From CAYPCH01 sp964409165 (GTDB lineage: Bacteria > Bacillota > Clostridia > Acetivibrionales > Acetivibrionaceae): a DNA stretch of 33,786 nucleotides. A model generated the notes under the pieces. It saw nothing but the letters and a program-made list of their open reading frames with translations. It was not told where the DNA came from and ran no database searches. The translations under genes and the position numbers were made by a program. Position 1 is the first letter of the stretch, and every line of letters begins with the position of its first letter. Shown piece after piece: positions 15,265-23,816 of this stretch. The DNA lies in assembly GCA_964409165.1 (NCBI GenBank), contig CAYPCH010000028.1, positions 1 to 33,786 of the forward strand, given 5' to 3'.

Positions 15265-16380
15265 ATGATTAATAGAGAACGAATGATAAATGAATTTATG
15301 GAATTGGTGAAGATTGACAGCCTGACCCTTAGAGAAAGGAACATGGCAGATACTTTAAAAGGTAAGCTTGAGAGTATGGGGTTTAGTGTCAAAGAGGACG
15401 ATACAGGGTCTAAAATTGGAGGGAATGCCGGTAACCTGATTTGCCGGATTGAAGGTAACAAAAAGGTACCACCTGTTTTGTTGATGGCTCACATGGATAC
15501 TGTTGTGCCTGGAATTGGTAAAAATCCTATTATCAAAGGGAATGTAATCAAGACTGACGGTACTACCATCCTTGGAGGAGATGATGTGGCAGGTATAGAA
15601 TGTATACTGGAATCTTTAAGGGTTTTAAAGGAGGATGGATTGAGCCACGGAGACATTTATGCAGTTTTTACTGTAGCTGAAGAAGGAGGGCTTCTAGGGG
15701 CTAAAAATCTGGATTTGAGCGAAATTGATGCGAAATACTGTTTTGTAATGGATAATGGCGGAAATATAGGTCAAGTAGCTGTAACCGCCCCATCCCAAAA
15801 TAAGATTGATGTTAAAATCTTAGGAAAAGCGTCACATGCAGGGCTTGAGCCAGAGAAGGGAATCAGCGCAATACAGATTGCAGCTGAAGCTATCATCAAT
15901 ATGAATCTTGGAAGAATTGACTTAGAGACTACTGCAAACATTGGGGTAATTCAGGGAGGACATGCGACGAATATAATATGTGATAGTGTTGAGATAGAAG
16001 CTGAGGCAAGGAGTAGAAATGAAGAAAAGCTGGCAAGGCAGACAAGACACATGAAAGAGTGCTTTGAAAAGGCTGCGGCTAAATTCGGAGGGACTGTTTC
16101 ATTCATCTCGGAAATGCTTTATCCCGCATTTACTGTCAAAGAGGATGACGAAATAGTTTCAGTACTGAAAAAAGCTTCACAAAAGTCTGGTATAGAATTA
16201 AGACTTGAAGCTACAGGTGGAGGAAGCGATACTAACATTATAAACGGCAAAGGGATTGTAGCTGTCGATGTAAGTGTCGGAATGGATAAGGTTCACAGCG
16301 TTGAGGAACAAATACTGATTGACGATATGGTTAAGGCCGCAGAGTTTCTTACAGCGATCATAACATCTGTTGAAGAATAA
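15265..16380 (+). CDS. M20-family metallopeptidase (tripeptidase / PepT-like, YqjE type)
   Basis: This is a 371-residue zinc peptidase of the M20 family, the same length as Bacillus YqjE. Metal-ligand motifs are present: AHMDTV (His76, Asp78), GGDDVAG (Asp106-107), AEEGGLLG (catalytic Glu139, ligand Glu140), MDNGG (Asp163) and KVHSVEEQ near the C terminus. The dimerisation domain lies about 180-290, with KASHAGLEPEKGISAI. No signal peptide is present, so it acts in the cytosol, probably as an aminotripeptidase. The ribosome-binding site is a modest GAGG before ATG 15265. Confidence 0.92.
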   Translation: MINRERMINEFMELVKIDSLTLRERNMADTLKGKLESMGFSVKEDDTGSKIGGNAGNLICRIEGNKKVPPVLLMAHMDTVVPGIGKNPIIKGNVIKTDGTTILGGDDVAGIECILESLRVLKEDGLSHGDIYAVFTVAEEGGLLGAKNLDLSEIDAKYCFVMDNGGNIGQVAVTAPSQNKIDVKILGKASHAGLEPEKGISAIQIAAEAIINMNLGRIDLETTANIGVIQGGHATNIICDSVEIEAEARSRNEEKLARQTRHMKECFEKAAAKFGGTVSFISEMLYPAFTVKEDDEIVSVLKKASQKSGIELRLEATGGGSDTNIINGKGIVAVDVSVGMDKVHSVEEQILIDDMVKAAEFLTAIITSVEE

Positions 16381-16391
16381 ACGACAAATAA

Positions 16392-16427
16392 AAAACACAT
16401 ATAAAAATTAAAACACATATAAAAATT
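16392..16427. repeat. Perfect 18-base tandem duplication
   Basis: The unit AAAACACATATAAAAATT is present twice end to end (16392-16409 and 16410-16427), 11 bases after the stop of the peptidase gene. It looks like a simple slippage or duplication event. No hairpin is formed. Confidence 0.85.
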
Positions 16428-16497
16428 ACACAATAAATATATAAATTATTAGCGTTTAAGCGTCAAAACATATGAATTGTAAATAGTGGGGGATTAT

Positions 16498-17397
16498 ATG
16501 CAAGAATTTAAGGAAATATCAATACACGATAGCGATTTGTTCAAAGGGCATATTGAACAAGATAATTACAAAGCTTCTGAGCTAAGTTTTACCAACTTCT
16601 TTATGTGGAGGAATTTTTATAAGTTCAGATACATTGAATATGAAGATATGCTATGTATATTATCAGTGCAAGATGATAAAGACCCATTTGCCTTTATTCC
16701 TATTGGAAAACCTGACCGTGAGAAATTCAGAAAAGCTATTCTCTTTATAAAGGATTATTTCGTGGACAAAGGATGGAAACTTGTTTTTAAACGTATTGAG
16801 GAAGATAAGGTTTCTTATTTTACCGGATATTCTGATATTGACACTGAGGTGGTTTTTGAGAGAGAAAGCAGTGATTATGTATATTTGGTCGATGATTTAG
16901 TAAACTTGAAAGGCAAGAAATTTCACGCAAAGAGAAACCACATTAATAGTTTTATTAATTCATATGAGTATGAATATGTCAACCTTAGCAAGGAATATAT
17001 AAGTGAATGCGTAAGAATAAATGAAGAGTGGTGTGAAATCAAAGGCTGTGAATCACACATAGGAATGTTTTGTGAAAAGATTGCTAATAATGAAGTGTTA
17101 AGCAATTACGAAAAACTAGGACTAAAGGGTGCTCTAATCAAAGTTAATGGCAGATTTGAAAGTTATACTGTTGGGGAAGCACTAAACGAAGATACTGTGG
17201 TTATACATATTGAGAAGGCCAATGATAATATTCGAGGGTTGTATCCCCTCATAAATCAGCAGTTTTGTAAACATCAATGGAAAGATTATATGTATATAAA
17301 CAGGGAACAGGACTTGGGGATTGAAGGGCTAAGAAAAGCCAAAATGTCATATAATCCAGTTATGATGATTAACAAGTATATTGTGTATATCAAGTGA
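16498..17397 (+). CDS. DUF2156-family protein (acyltransferase-like fold)
   Basis: This 299-residue protein resembles the DUF2156 family, which is related to the aminoacyl-transferase domain of phosphatidylglycerol lysyltransferases (GNAT-like). It includes LSFTNFFMWRNFY near the N terminus, KKFHAKRNHINSFINSYEYEY in the middle, and DYMYINREQDLGIEGLRKAKMSYNPVMMINKY at the C terminus, all typical. It has no membrane helices, unlike MprF. The substrate is unknown. ATG 16498 follows GGGGGA (16488-16493). An in-frame GTG at 16486 overlaps that site. It stands alone ahead of gap. Confidence 0.85.
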   Translation: MQEFKEISIHDSDLFKGHIEQDNYKASELSFTNFFMWRNFYKFRYIEYEDMLCILSVQDDKDPFAFIPIGKPDREKFRKAILFIKDYFVDKGWKLVFKRIEEDKVSYFTGYSDIDTEVVFERESSDYVYLVDDLVNLKGKKFHAKRNHINSFINSYEYEYVNLSKEYISECVRINEEWCEIKGCESHIGMFCEKIANNEVLSNYEKLGLKGALIKVNGRFESYTVGEALNEDTVVIHIEKANDNIRGLYPLINQQFCKHQWKDYMYINREQDLGIEGLRKAKMSYNPVMMINKYIVYIK

Positions 17398-17478
17398 GCA
17401 TAATAGCACAGGGATAATTATTTTAATGCTGGAAATTAAAGAACATTGTTAAAAAATTAATTATTTTTGGTTTATCTA

Positions 17479-17507
17479 TTGAAAAAGAAAATGAAATAAT
17501 ATAAAAT
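17479..17507 (+). promoter_or_regulatory. SigA promoter for gap
   Basis: TTGAAA (17479-17484) and TAAAAT (17502-17507) are separated by 17 bases. A short hairpin GTTGT-AAG-ACAAC follows in the leader at about 17515-17527. The same hexamer pair with the same spacing precedes pgk at 18740. Confidence 0.7.
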
Positions 17508-17574
17508 GATTGATGTTGTAAGACAACTAGCATAAGTATCCATTTAAATATAAATTACATAGGAGGCGATTGTA

Positions 17575-18585
17575 ATGGCAGTAAAAGTAGGTATTAATGG
17601 TTTTGGACGTATAGGACGTCTTGTTTTCAGAGCTTCGCTCAACAATCCGAATGTTGAGGTTGTGGGTATCAACGATCCCTTTATTGACCTTGATTACATG
17701 AAATATATGTTACAGTACGACAGTGTACATGGACAATTCAAAGGTTCAATTTCCGTAGATAACGGAAAACTCGTTGTTAATGGTAAAGCAATAAGCGTTT
17801 ATGCAAGTATGGATCCGGCTGAAATACCATGGAAACAATGCGGAGCAGATTATGTTGTTGAATCTACAGGTGTGTTTACTACAACAGAAAAGGCTTCAGC
17901 TCACATAAAGGGCGGAGCTAAGAAGGTTGTTATAAGTGCTCCTTCTGCAGATGCTCCAATGTTTGTTATGGGTGTAAATAACAGCAAATATACAAAGGAT
18001 ATGACAGTTGTTTCTAATGCATCATGTACTACAAACTGTTTGGCACCTATGGTAAAGGTTATTAATGACAATTTCGGAATTGTAGAAGGACTGATGACTA
18101 CAGTTCATGCTACAACTGCTACACAGAAAACTGTTGACGGCCCTTCAAAGAAAGACTGGAGAGGCGGACGTGCAGCATCAGGTAACATTATTCCTTCATC
18201 CACTGGAGCTGCAAAAGCTGTTGGAAAAGTTATTCCTGAGTTGAATGGCAAGCTTACAGGTATGTCTTTCAGAGTGCCTACACTTGACGTGTCTGTTGTT
18301 GACTTAACCTGCCGTCTTGAAAAGTCGGCAACTTATGATGAAATAAAGGCAGCTATGAAAAAAGCATCTGAAAACGAACTTAAAGGCATCTTAGGATATA
18401 CTGAAGACGATGTTGTTTCATCAGACTTTATAGGTGATGCACGCACATCAATATTTGATGCGAAAGCAGGAATACCATTAAATGGGAATTTTGTTAAACT
18501 TGTATCATGGTATGATAACGAGTGGGGATATTCCAACAAGGTTGTTGATTTAATAGATTATATGGCTGGTGTTGATGCAAAATAG
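17575..18585 (+). CDS. gap: Glyceraldehyde-3-phosphate dehydrogenase (NAD)
   Basis: GAPDH oxidises glyceraldehyde-3-phosphate to 1,3-bisphosphoglycerate in the cytosol. The 336-residue protein has the nucleotide fold GINGFGRIGR (6-15), Asp34 in GINDPF (typical of NAD preference), the catalytic Cys151 in SNASCTTNCLAP, and the TVHATTATQKTVDGPS and SWYDNEWGYSNK motifs. The ribosome-binding site AGGAGG lies 8 bases before ATG. It is transcribed alone, with a promoter at 17479 and a strong terminator at 18609, unlike Clostridia that read gap through into pgk. No CggR regulator is present. Confidence 0.98.
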   Translation: MAVKVGINGFGRIGRLVFRASLNNPNVEVVGINDPFIDLDYMKYMLQYDSVHGQFKGSISVDNGKLVVNGKAISVYASMDPAEIPWKQCGADYVVESTGVFTTTEKASAHIKGGAKKVVISAPSADAPMFVMGVNNSKYTKDMTVVSNASCTTNCLAPMVKVINDNFGIVEGLMTTVHATTATQKTVDGPSKKDWRGGRAASGNIIPSSTGAAKAVGKVIPELNGKLTGMSFRVPTLDVSVVDLTCRLEKSATYDEIKAAMKKASENELKGILGYTEDDVVSSDFIGDARTSIFDAKAGIPLNGNFVKLVSWYDNEWGYSNKVVDLIDYMAGVDAK

Positions 18586-18608
18586 TAATTTTTTTAATAA
18601 GTTTTTCT

Positions 18609-18637
18609 AAAGGTCCGGTTGAAAAACCGGACCTTTT
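18609..18637 (+). terminator. Terminator after gap
   Basis: A perfect 12-bp stem (18609-18620 with 18625-18636), GC-rich in its centre, has a GAAA tetraloop and ends in a short T run. It separates gap from pgk. Confidence 0.92.
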
Positions 18638-18663
18638 ATAAATTATTTATTAGGTATTTTTAC

Positions 18664-18692
18664 TTGATTTACTGTAAAAATAGATATATTAT
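18664..18692 (+). promoter_or_regulatory. Upstream promoter candidate for pgk
   Basis: TTGATT (18664-18669) and TATTAT (18687-18692) are separated by 17 bases. It lies 76 bases before a second candidate, suggesting tandem promoters for pgk-tpiA. Confidence 0.5.
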
Positions 18693-18739
18693 ACATAATG
18701 TATTTGTTTACTTATGTAGCTGAATTTTGCAGAAGACTA

Positions 18740-18768
18740 TTGAAAAGATTAAAAAAAAGATATAAAAT
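18740..18768 (+). promoter_or_regulatory. Downstream promoter candidate for pgk
   Basis: TTGAAA (18740-18745) and TAAAAT (18763-18768) are separated by 17 bases, the same arrangement as the gap promoter. It lies 97 bases before the pgk start. Confidence 0.6.
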
Positions 18769-18865
18769 TATAACGGTTGAAAATGGAGCGTTTTGGATAC
18801 GGTATATAATGAACTGTTTTAATATGCTTTAAAGCTTAAATAATCAATATAGGAGTGTGGAATTT

Positions 18866-20056
18866 ATGTCAATTAATAAAAAAACTGTTGAGGATGTAGA
18901 TGTAAGAGGCAAAAAGGTTATAGTCAGGGTTGATTTTAATGTGCCCTTAGATGAAAACAGGAATATAACCGATGACAAGAGAATTGTAGGAGCTCTGCCT
19001 ACAATTAAGTATCTTGTTGAAAATGGTGCCAAAACCATTTTGGTCTCACATCTTGGAAGACCAAAGGAGGGTTTTGAAGATAAATTCAGCATGAAGCCCA
19101 CTGCATTGAGATTAGGGGAGCTTTTAGGCAAGCAGATAATAGTGGCTAAAGATGTTATTGGTGAGGATGCAAAAGCAAAAGCTGCTGCTCTTAAAGACGG
19201 TGAAGTATTAATGCTTGAAAACGTAAGATTTCATAAAGAAGAGACAAAAAATGACCCTGCTTTTGCAAAAGAACTGGCAAGCATGGCTGAAGTATATGTA
19301 AATGATGCATTTGGAACTGCTCACAGGGCACATGCTTCTACAGCAGGACTTGCAGACTATTTGCCTGCCGTATGTGGTTTCCTGATTCAGAAGGAAATAG
19401 AGTTTATGGGTAAAGTGCTTACTAATCCAGAAAGACCTTTTGTTGCCATATTGGGGGGAGCAAAGGTATCCGATAAAATTGCAGTTATTGAAAATCTTAT
19501 AGACAAGGTTGACAGTCTTATTGTAGGAGGAGGTATGGCTTATACTTTCCTTAAAGCAAAAGGCTATAATATAGGAACTTCGATTTGTGAAGACGATAAG
19601 GTAGACCTTGCAAAAAGCCTTATGGAAAAAGCGGCTTCGAAGGGTATAAAACTCTTGCTTCCTGTAGATGATGTTATAAGCAAAGAATTTAAAAATGATA
19701 CTGAATACAAGGCTGTACCCGCCGGTGAAATACCAGACGGATGGATGGGCATGGATATAGGACCAGAGACAATAAAAGAATATGCAGATGTAATCAAAAA
19801 TGCCAAAACCATTGTGTGGAATGGACCAATGGGAGTTTTTGAGTTTCCGAATTTTGCAAATGGTACAAAAGAAGTGGCGAAAACTGTTGCTGAGTCCGGA
19901 GCTGTTTCAATAATAGGTGGAGGAGATTCTGCGGCCGCAGTTGAGCAACTTGGTTTTGCAGATAAAATAACCCATATATCCACTGGTGGAGGAGCTTCGT
20001 TGGAGTACTTGGAAGGCAAGGTGCTTCCGGGGATAGATGTATTAATGAATAAATAA
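18866..20056 (+). CDS. pgk: Phosphoglycerate kinase
   Basis: PGK transfers phosphate from 1,3-bisphosphoglycerate to ADP, the first ATP-forming step of lower glycolysis. The 396-residue protein has RVDFNVPL (21-28), SHLGRPK, DAFGTAHRAHAS and the C-terminal nucleotide site IGGGDSAAAVEQLG with STGGGASLEYLEG. ATG 18866 has AGGAG 10 bases upstream. The GTG at 18857 would leave no spacing and is rejected. tpiA starts 16 bases after the stop, so the two genes form an operon ended by the terminator at 20846. Confidence 0.98.
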   Translation: MSINKKTVEDVDVRGKKVIVRVDFNVPLDENRNITDDKRIVGALPTIKYLVENGAKTILVSHLGRPKEGFEDKFSMKPTALRLGELLGKQIIVAKDVIGEDAKAKAAALKDGEVLMLENVRFHKEETKNDPAFAKELASMAEVYVNDAFGTAHRAHASTAGLADYLPAVCGFLIQKEIEFMGKVLTNPERPFVAILGGAKVSDKIAVIENLIDKVDSLIVGGGMAYTFLKAKGYNIGTSICEDDKVDLAKSLMEKAASKGIKLLLPVDDVISKEFKNDTEYKAVPAGEIPDGWMGMDIGPETIKEYADVIKNAKTIVWNGPMGVFEFPNFANGTKEVAKTVAESGAVSIIGGGDSAAAVEQLGFADKITHISTGGGASLEYLEGKVLPGIDVLMNK

Positions 20057-20072
20057 GGGGAGGAAGATGAGA

Positions 20073-20828
20073 ATGAGCAGGAAGATTATTGCAGCTGGAA
20101 ATTGGAAGATGAATAAAACGGCTTCTGAAGCAGTGGAGTTTGTTGAAGCTTTAAAAGCTAGAGTTGCCGATGCGGATGCAGAGGTTGTTGTTGGAGTGCC
20201 TTTTGTATGTATTCCAGGAGTAAAAAAAGCAGCAGAAGGATCAAATATAAAGGTTGCTGCACAAAATATGCACTGGGAGGAAAAAGGGGCATTTACCGGT
20301 GAGGTATCGGGATCTATGTTGTCAAGCCTTGGAGTTGATTATGTAATAATAGGACATTCCGAGAGAAGGCAGTACTTTGCAGAAACTGATGAGACTGTTA
20401 ATAAGAAGGCACATGCAGCTTTCAAGTACGGTTTAAAGCCTATTATTTGTGTAGGAGAGTCCTTGACTCAAAGAGAGCAAGGGATTACTGCGGAGCTTGT
20501 AAGGTATCAGGTTAAGATAGCTTTACTTGGGTTATCTGCTACACAGGTTAAAGAAACTGTTATAGCTTATGAGCCTATCTGGGCGATTGGTACGGGGAAA
20601 ACTGCTACAAATGAGCAGGCAGAAGAGGTTTGTGCTGTTATCAGGCAGTGTGTAAAAGAACTTTATGGAGATGATACTGCACAAGCAGTAAGGGTTCAGT
20701 ATGGCGGAAGCGTTAATGCATCTAATGCATCCGAGCTTTTTAATATGTCTAATATTGACGGGGGCTTGGTTGGCGGCGCAAGTCTAAAGTTGGAAGATTT
20801 TGAAAGGATAGTAAAATACAACAAATAA
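20073..20828 (+). CDS. tpiA: Triosephosphate isomerase
   Basis: TIM interconverts dihydroxyacetone phosphate and glyceraldehyde-3-phosphate. The 251-residue barrel keeps the catalytic set Asn10-Lys12 (AGNWKMN), His95 (IIGHSERR) and Glu167 (AYEPIWAIGTGKTA), plus the phosphate loop QYGGSVNASN. ATG 20073 is preferred over 20067 because GGGGAGG then lies about 9 bases upstream rather than 3. The product would begin MSRKIIAAGNWK. It is co-transcribed with pgk and followed by a terminator and repeat copy 2. Confidence 0.97.
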   Translation: MSRKIIAAGNWKMNKTASEAVEFVEALKARVADADAEVVVGVPFVCIPGVKKAAEGSNIKVAAQNMHWEEKGAFTGEVSGSMLSSLGVDYVIIGHSERRQYFAETDETVNKKAHAAFKYGLKPIICVGESLTQREQGITAELVRYQVKIALLGLSATQVKETVIAYEPIWAIGTGKTATNEQAEEVCAVIRQCVKELYGDDTAQAVRVQYGGSVNASNASELFNMSNIDGGLVGGASLKLEDFERIVKYNK

Positions 20829-20845
20829 TAAAATATGCTAAAGTA

Positions 20846-20880
20846 AAAGCCCCTCTGTGTGTGACAAGGGGGCTTTATTT
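20846..20880 (+). terminator. Terminator after tpiA
   Basis: AAAGCCCC (20846-20853) pairs with GGGGCTTT (20869-20876), followed by ATTTATT. It ends the pgk-tpiA transcript and directly abuts repeat copy 2. Confidence 0.85.
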
Positions 20881-20948
20881 ATTAGGACCATTTCCTGAAA
20901 GGAAATCCGGCAAAAAACGCGGGACTCAATGTCCCGAAGCTTTTTATT
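20878..20948 (+). repeat. Intergenic hairpin repeat, copy 2
   Basis: This is the second copy of the element at 345-416, in the same orientation. The first hairpin (ATTTCC/GGAAAT) and the linker CCGGCAAAAAAC are identical to copy 1. The second hairpin is CGGGAC/GTCCCG, so the base next to GGGAC has changed on both sides while pairing is gained. The copy is flanked by the direct repeat TTTATTAGG (20878-20886 and 20943-20951). It again directly follows a terminator. Confidence 0.8.
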
Positions 20949-21119
20949 AGGGGTTAGCCCAAAATCAATGTAAAATGTTTATTGCAAATTATATAGTAAT
21001 TAATAAAATAAATGCATTTAGGCATATTCAAACATAAAAAAATGTGGTATAAAGTTATGAGGATGAAAAATTGTAATTACATTAACTATGTAATGAATGA
21101 TAAGATTGGAGTGTGTGAA

Positions 21120-22649
21120 ATGAAAGACAGATTGATTGCGTTAATTATTTTGGACGGTTTCGGTATCAATCCCCGAAGTGAAGGGAATGCAATATATTCT
21201 GCAAATAAGCCGAACATTGACAGTTTGTTAAAGGAGTATCCCAATACTATTATAAAAACCAGCGGAATGGATGTAGGTTTGCCTCATGGACAAATGGGCA
21301 ACTCCGAGGTTGGTCATACAAATATTGGTGCGGGAAGAATCGTGTATCAAGAACTCACTAGGATAACAAAATCCATAGAAGACCGGGATTTTTTTGAAAA
21401 GAAAGAGTTTTTGGATGCAATAGAGAACTGCAAAAAGAACAACACAAAGCTACATCTTTTCGGACTTCTGTCGGATGGTGGTGTACATAGCCACAATACT
21501 CATCTTTATGGACTTTTAGAGCTTGCTGCGAAGCAAAATATGAAAGAAGTTTACGTGCACTGTTTTTTTGATGGCAGGGATGTTCCCCCTGATAGTGCAA
21601 AAGGTTATGTAGAAGAGCTTGAAGAGAAGCTAAAAGAAATCGGCGTTGGAAAGATTGCGTCGGTAATGGGCAGATATTATGCTATGGACAGAGATAAGAG
21701 ATGGGAAAGGGTTAAACTTGCTTACGATGCTATGGTTTTTGGAAAAGGTATTGCAGCTTCAAGTGCAATAGAAGCTGTGACTGAATCCTATAAAAGAGAA
21801 GAATACGACGAATTTGTGAAGCCTGCGGTTATAATGAATAATAGCGAACCAACTGCTACTATTGGCAAGAATGATTCTGTAATATTCTTTAACTTCAGGC
21901 CTGATAGAGCAAGGGAAATAACAAGGACATTTACAGATGTTGAATTTGACGGTTTTGAAAGGCAAAACGGACATTTCCCCGTGTATTTTGTTTGTATGAC
22001 CCAGTATGACAAAACTATAGAAAATGCTGTTGTTGCATTTAAGCCCGAGAGTCTTACAAATACTTTCGCTGAATATATATCGAAGCTTGGATATAAACAA
22101 CTGCGTATTGCCGAGACTGAAAAATACGCACATGTTACGTTTTTCTTTAACGGAGGAGTTGAGGCCGTTTATGAAGGGGAAGACAGAGCCCTTATTCCTT
22201 CACCGAAGGTTGCAACCTATGACATGAAGCCAGAAATGAGTGCATATGAAGTAACTGATGAAGTTTTAAAAAGGATTGAGTCAAGAAAATACGATGTTAT
22301 TATTTTAAACTATGCAAACCCTGACATGGTAGGACACACAGGAATATTTAACGCGGCTAAGACAGCGATAGAAGCTGTTGACGAGTGCTTGGGCAAGGTT
22401 ATAAAGGCTATATTGGCTCAGGGTGGTGTTGCCCTAATTACCGCTGACCATGGTAACTCGGAGCAGATGGTTGACTATCAAACAGAAGGTCCTTTCACTG
22501 CTCATACCACAAATCCTGTACCTCTTATTGCAGTGGGTTTAGGTGATATTAAACTGAGAGAAGGAAGGCTTGCGGATCTTGCTCCGACAATTCTCAATAT
22601 TATGGGGCTTAAAAAGCCTGATGAAATGACCGGGGAATCATTGATTTAG
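21120..22649 (+). CDS. gpmI: 2,3-bisphosphoglycerate-independent phosphoglycerate mutase
   Basis: This manganese enzyme converts 3-phosphoglycerate to 2-phosphoglycerate. The 509-residue protein has Asp12 (ILDGFG) and the phosphoserine nucleophile Ser62 in MGNSEVGH. It also has FFDGRDVPP, GRYYAMDRDKRW, NFRPDRAREITR, NYANPDMVGHTG and TADHGNSEQM, which carry the metal and substrate residues of the alkaline-phosphatase-like domain. ATG 21120 follows GGAG by 8 bases. The open frame reaches back to 21012, but the added 36 residues are not part of the family. It follows repeat copy 2. Confidence 0.97.
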   Translation: MKDRLIALIILDGFGINPRSEGNAIYSANKPNIDSLLKEYPNTIIKTSGMDVGLPHGQMGNSEVGHTNIGAGRIVYQELTRITKSIEDRDFFEKKEFLDAIENCKKNNTKLHLFGLLSDGGVHSHNTHLYGLLELAAKQNMKEVYVHCFFDGRDVPPDSAKGYVEELEEKLKEIGVGKIASVMGRYYAMDRDKRWERVKLAYDAMVFGKGIAASSAIEAVTESYKREEYDEFVKPAVIMNNSEPTATIGKNDSVIFFNFRPDRAREITRTFTDVEFDGFERQNGHFPVYFVCMTQYDKTIENAVVAFKPESLTNTFAEYISKLGYKQLRIAETEKYAHVTFFFNGGVEAVYEGEDRALIPSPKVATYDMKPEMSAYEVTDEVLKRIESRKYDVIILNYANPDMVGHTGIFNAAKTAIEAVDECLGKVIKAILAQGGVALITADHGNSEQMVDYQTEGPFTAHTTNPVPLIAVGLGDIKLREGRLADLAPTILNIMGLKKPDEMTGESLI

Positions 22650-22676
22650 ACACAAGAACGGTCTCCTTGTCTATCT

Positions 22677-22715
22677 GGGAGGTCGGCTAATCAATTAATG
22701 GTTAGCCGCCTACCC
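22677..22715. other. Hairpin between convergent gpmI and the DUF4349 gene
   Basis: CGGCTAA (22684-22690) pairs with TTAGCCG (22702-22708), with further pairing of GGG (22677-22679) and CCC (22713-22715) across mismatches. There is no T tract on either side, so this is not a standard terminator, though it sits where one would be expected between convergent genes. Confidence 0.45.
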
Positions 22716-22787
22716 GATAATGAAAAACAATATTGAAAATATAATTTCGAAGGTTATACCGGTTAACAAAAGCAAGAAATAAAATAA

Positions 22788-23816
22788 CTACATGCTTGAG
22801 TTGTTATCCTTATCTACAGTACTGGCTTTCTCTTTTTTGTTTTTAAAGAACTTCCGATATGTAAACAGACCTACCATAAAAATAATGCTCAGTAAAGCAA
22901 GAACAGGAATGGAGCTGGCAAAAGCCAACAGAGCAGAACCACAAAAATCAATTACTCCATTTAGACTGCTTACAAAGTTTTCTGACAGCTTTCCCCAGTA
23001 TGATTTTTCTTCAGGTACCTTATTAGCTGATTCAGGAAGCTTTTCATGCATGTTTATTGTGATTGTGGAAAGGTTTACAAGATCCTTCAGCTTATTTAGT
23101 GTACCTGTCAGTCTTTCAATTTCATGCCTTATGTCTGTAAGTCTGCTCTCGGTTTTAAAAATAGCATCTATGTCAGTAGTGCTTTTGAGAATTTCTTCAA
23201 GTCTGCTTTGTTCATATCCTAGAAGTCTGAGTCTTGACTCTATATCAAAGAATTTTTCTGTAACATCGTCAGTTTTAATATTTTCTTCGGTTATCGTACC
23301 TAGACCTTTAATATCTTTAAGAACACTGTCAAATTTGTCTGCATCCACCCTTATTATAATTATTCCGGAGGTTAGAAGTATTTGTTCTGAATTGACATAA
23401 TGCTCGTTCGCATTTATTTTTGTTTCCTGTACATAACCTATACCGGATATAAAGAAATTAATCTTACCGTAAGCAGTATTAAAATTATCAACTTTAACTG
23501 AAATGTTAGCGTTTCGTATTATTTTTCTCTCACTTAATATTGGATTGTTTGCGGTTGTAATAGATTCTCCTGTACCAGTCAGGGCTGTTGCAGAATTGCT
23601 TTCGGGAGACTTGGAGTCGTATTCAGCTTCCATAGAACCTTCTTCAACGCTTAATGCTTTTTGTTCACTTCGTGCGATTTCAATATCCGTATTTTCATAC
23701 TTCTCACTCATATTAAATGCATTGTCTGCGGTTTCACTTTTGCTACAACCAAAAGCTGTAAAAACAAGCATAATACACATGCTTATTACAAGAAATAATT
23801 TAACAATTTTGTTCAT
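22788..23816 (-). CDS. DUF4349 lipoprotein with C-terminal membrane helix
   Basis: This 342-residue protein starts with a lipoprotein-type signal, with Cys24 in LVFTAFGC as the likely lipidated residue. A low-complexity linker leads to the DUF4349 domain, from RKIIRNANISVKVDNF (about 98) through a helical coiled-coil region (ESRLRLLGYEQSRLEEIL to LTGTLNKLKDL). One C-terminal transmembrane helix (about 297-323) is followed by a lysine-rich tail. The product is anchored outside the cell. Its function is unknown. GGAGG lies 10 bases before ATG. The longer reverse frame is rejected because MNKIVKLFLV is a clean signal start. It interrupts the glycolytic genes on the opposite strand. Confidence 0.88.
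   Translation of the reverse strand: MNKIVKLFLVISMCIMLVFTAFGCSKSETADNAFNMSEKYENTDIEIARSEQKALSVEEGSMEAEYDSKSPESNSATALTGTGESITTANNPILSERKIIRNANISVKVDNFNTAYGKINFFISGIGYVQETKINANEHYVNSEQILLTSGIIIIRVDADKFDSVLKDIKGLGTITEENIKTDDVTEKFFDIESRLRLLGYEQSRLEEILKSTTDIDAIFKTESRLTDIRHEIERLTGTLNKLKDLVNLSTITINMHEKLPESANKVPEEKSYWGKLSENFVSSLNGVIDFCGSALLAFASSIPVLALLSIIFMVGLFTYRKFFKNKKEKASTVDKDNNSSM

Noticed and set aside
19564..20019. Reverse-strand open frame of 151 codons inside pgk
   Set aside because: It is a shadow of the pgk codon pattern, with no independent start signal and no family resemblance.
21012..21119. 36-residue N-terminal extension of gpmI
   Set aside because: The family begins at MKDRLIALIILDGFG, and ATG 21120 has its own GGAG. 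The extension looks like read-through of intergenic DNA.
22792..23400. Forward-strand open frame opposite the DUF4349 gene
   Set aside because: The reverse frame carries a signal peptide, a known domain and a ribosome-binding site. The forward frame is serine/leucine-rich shadow sequence.
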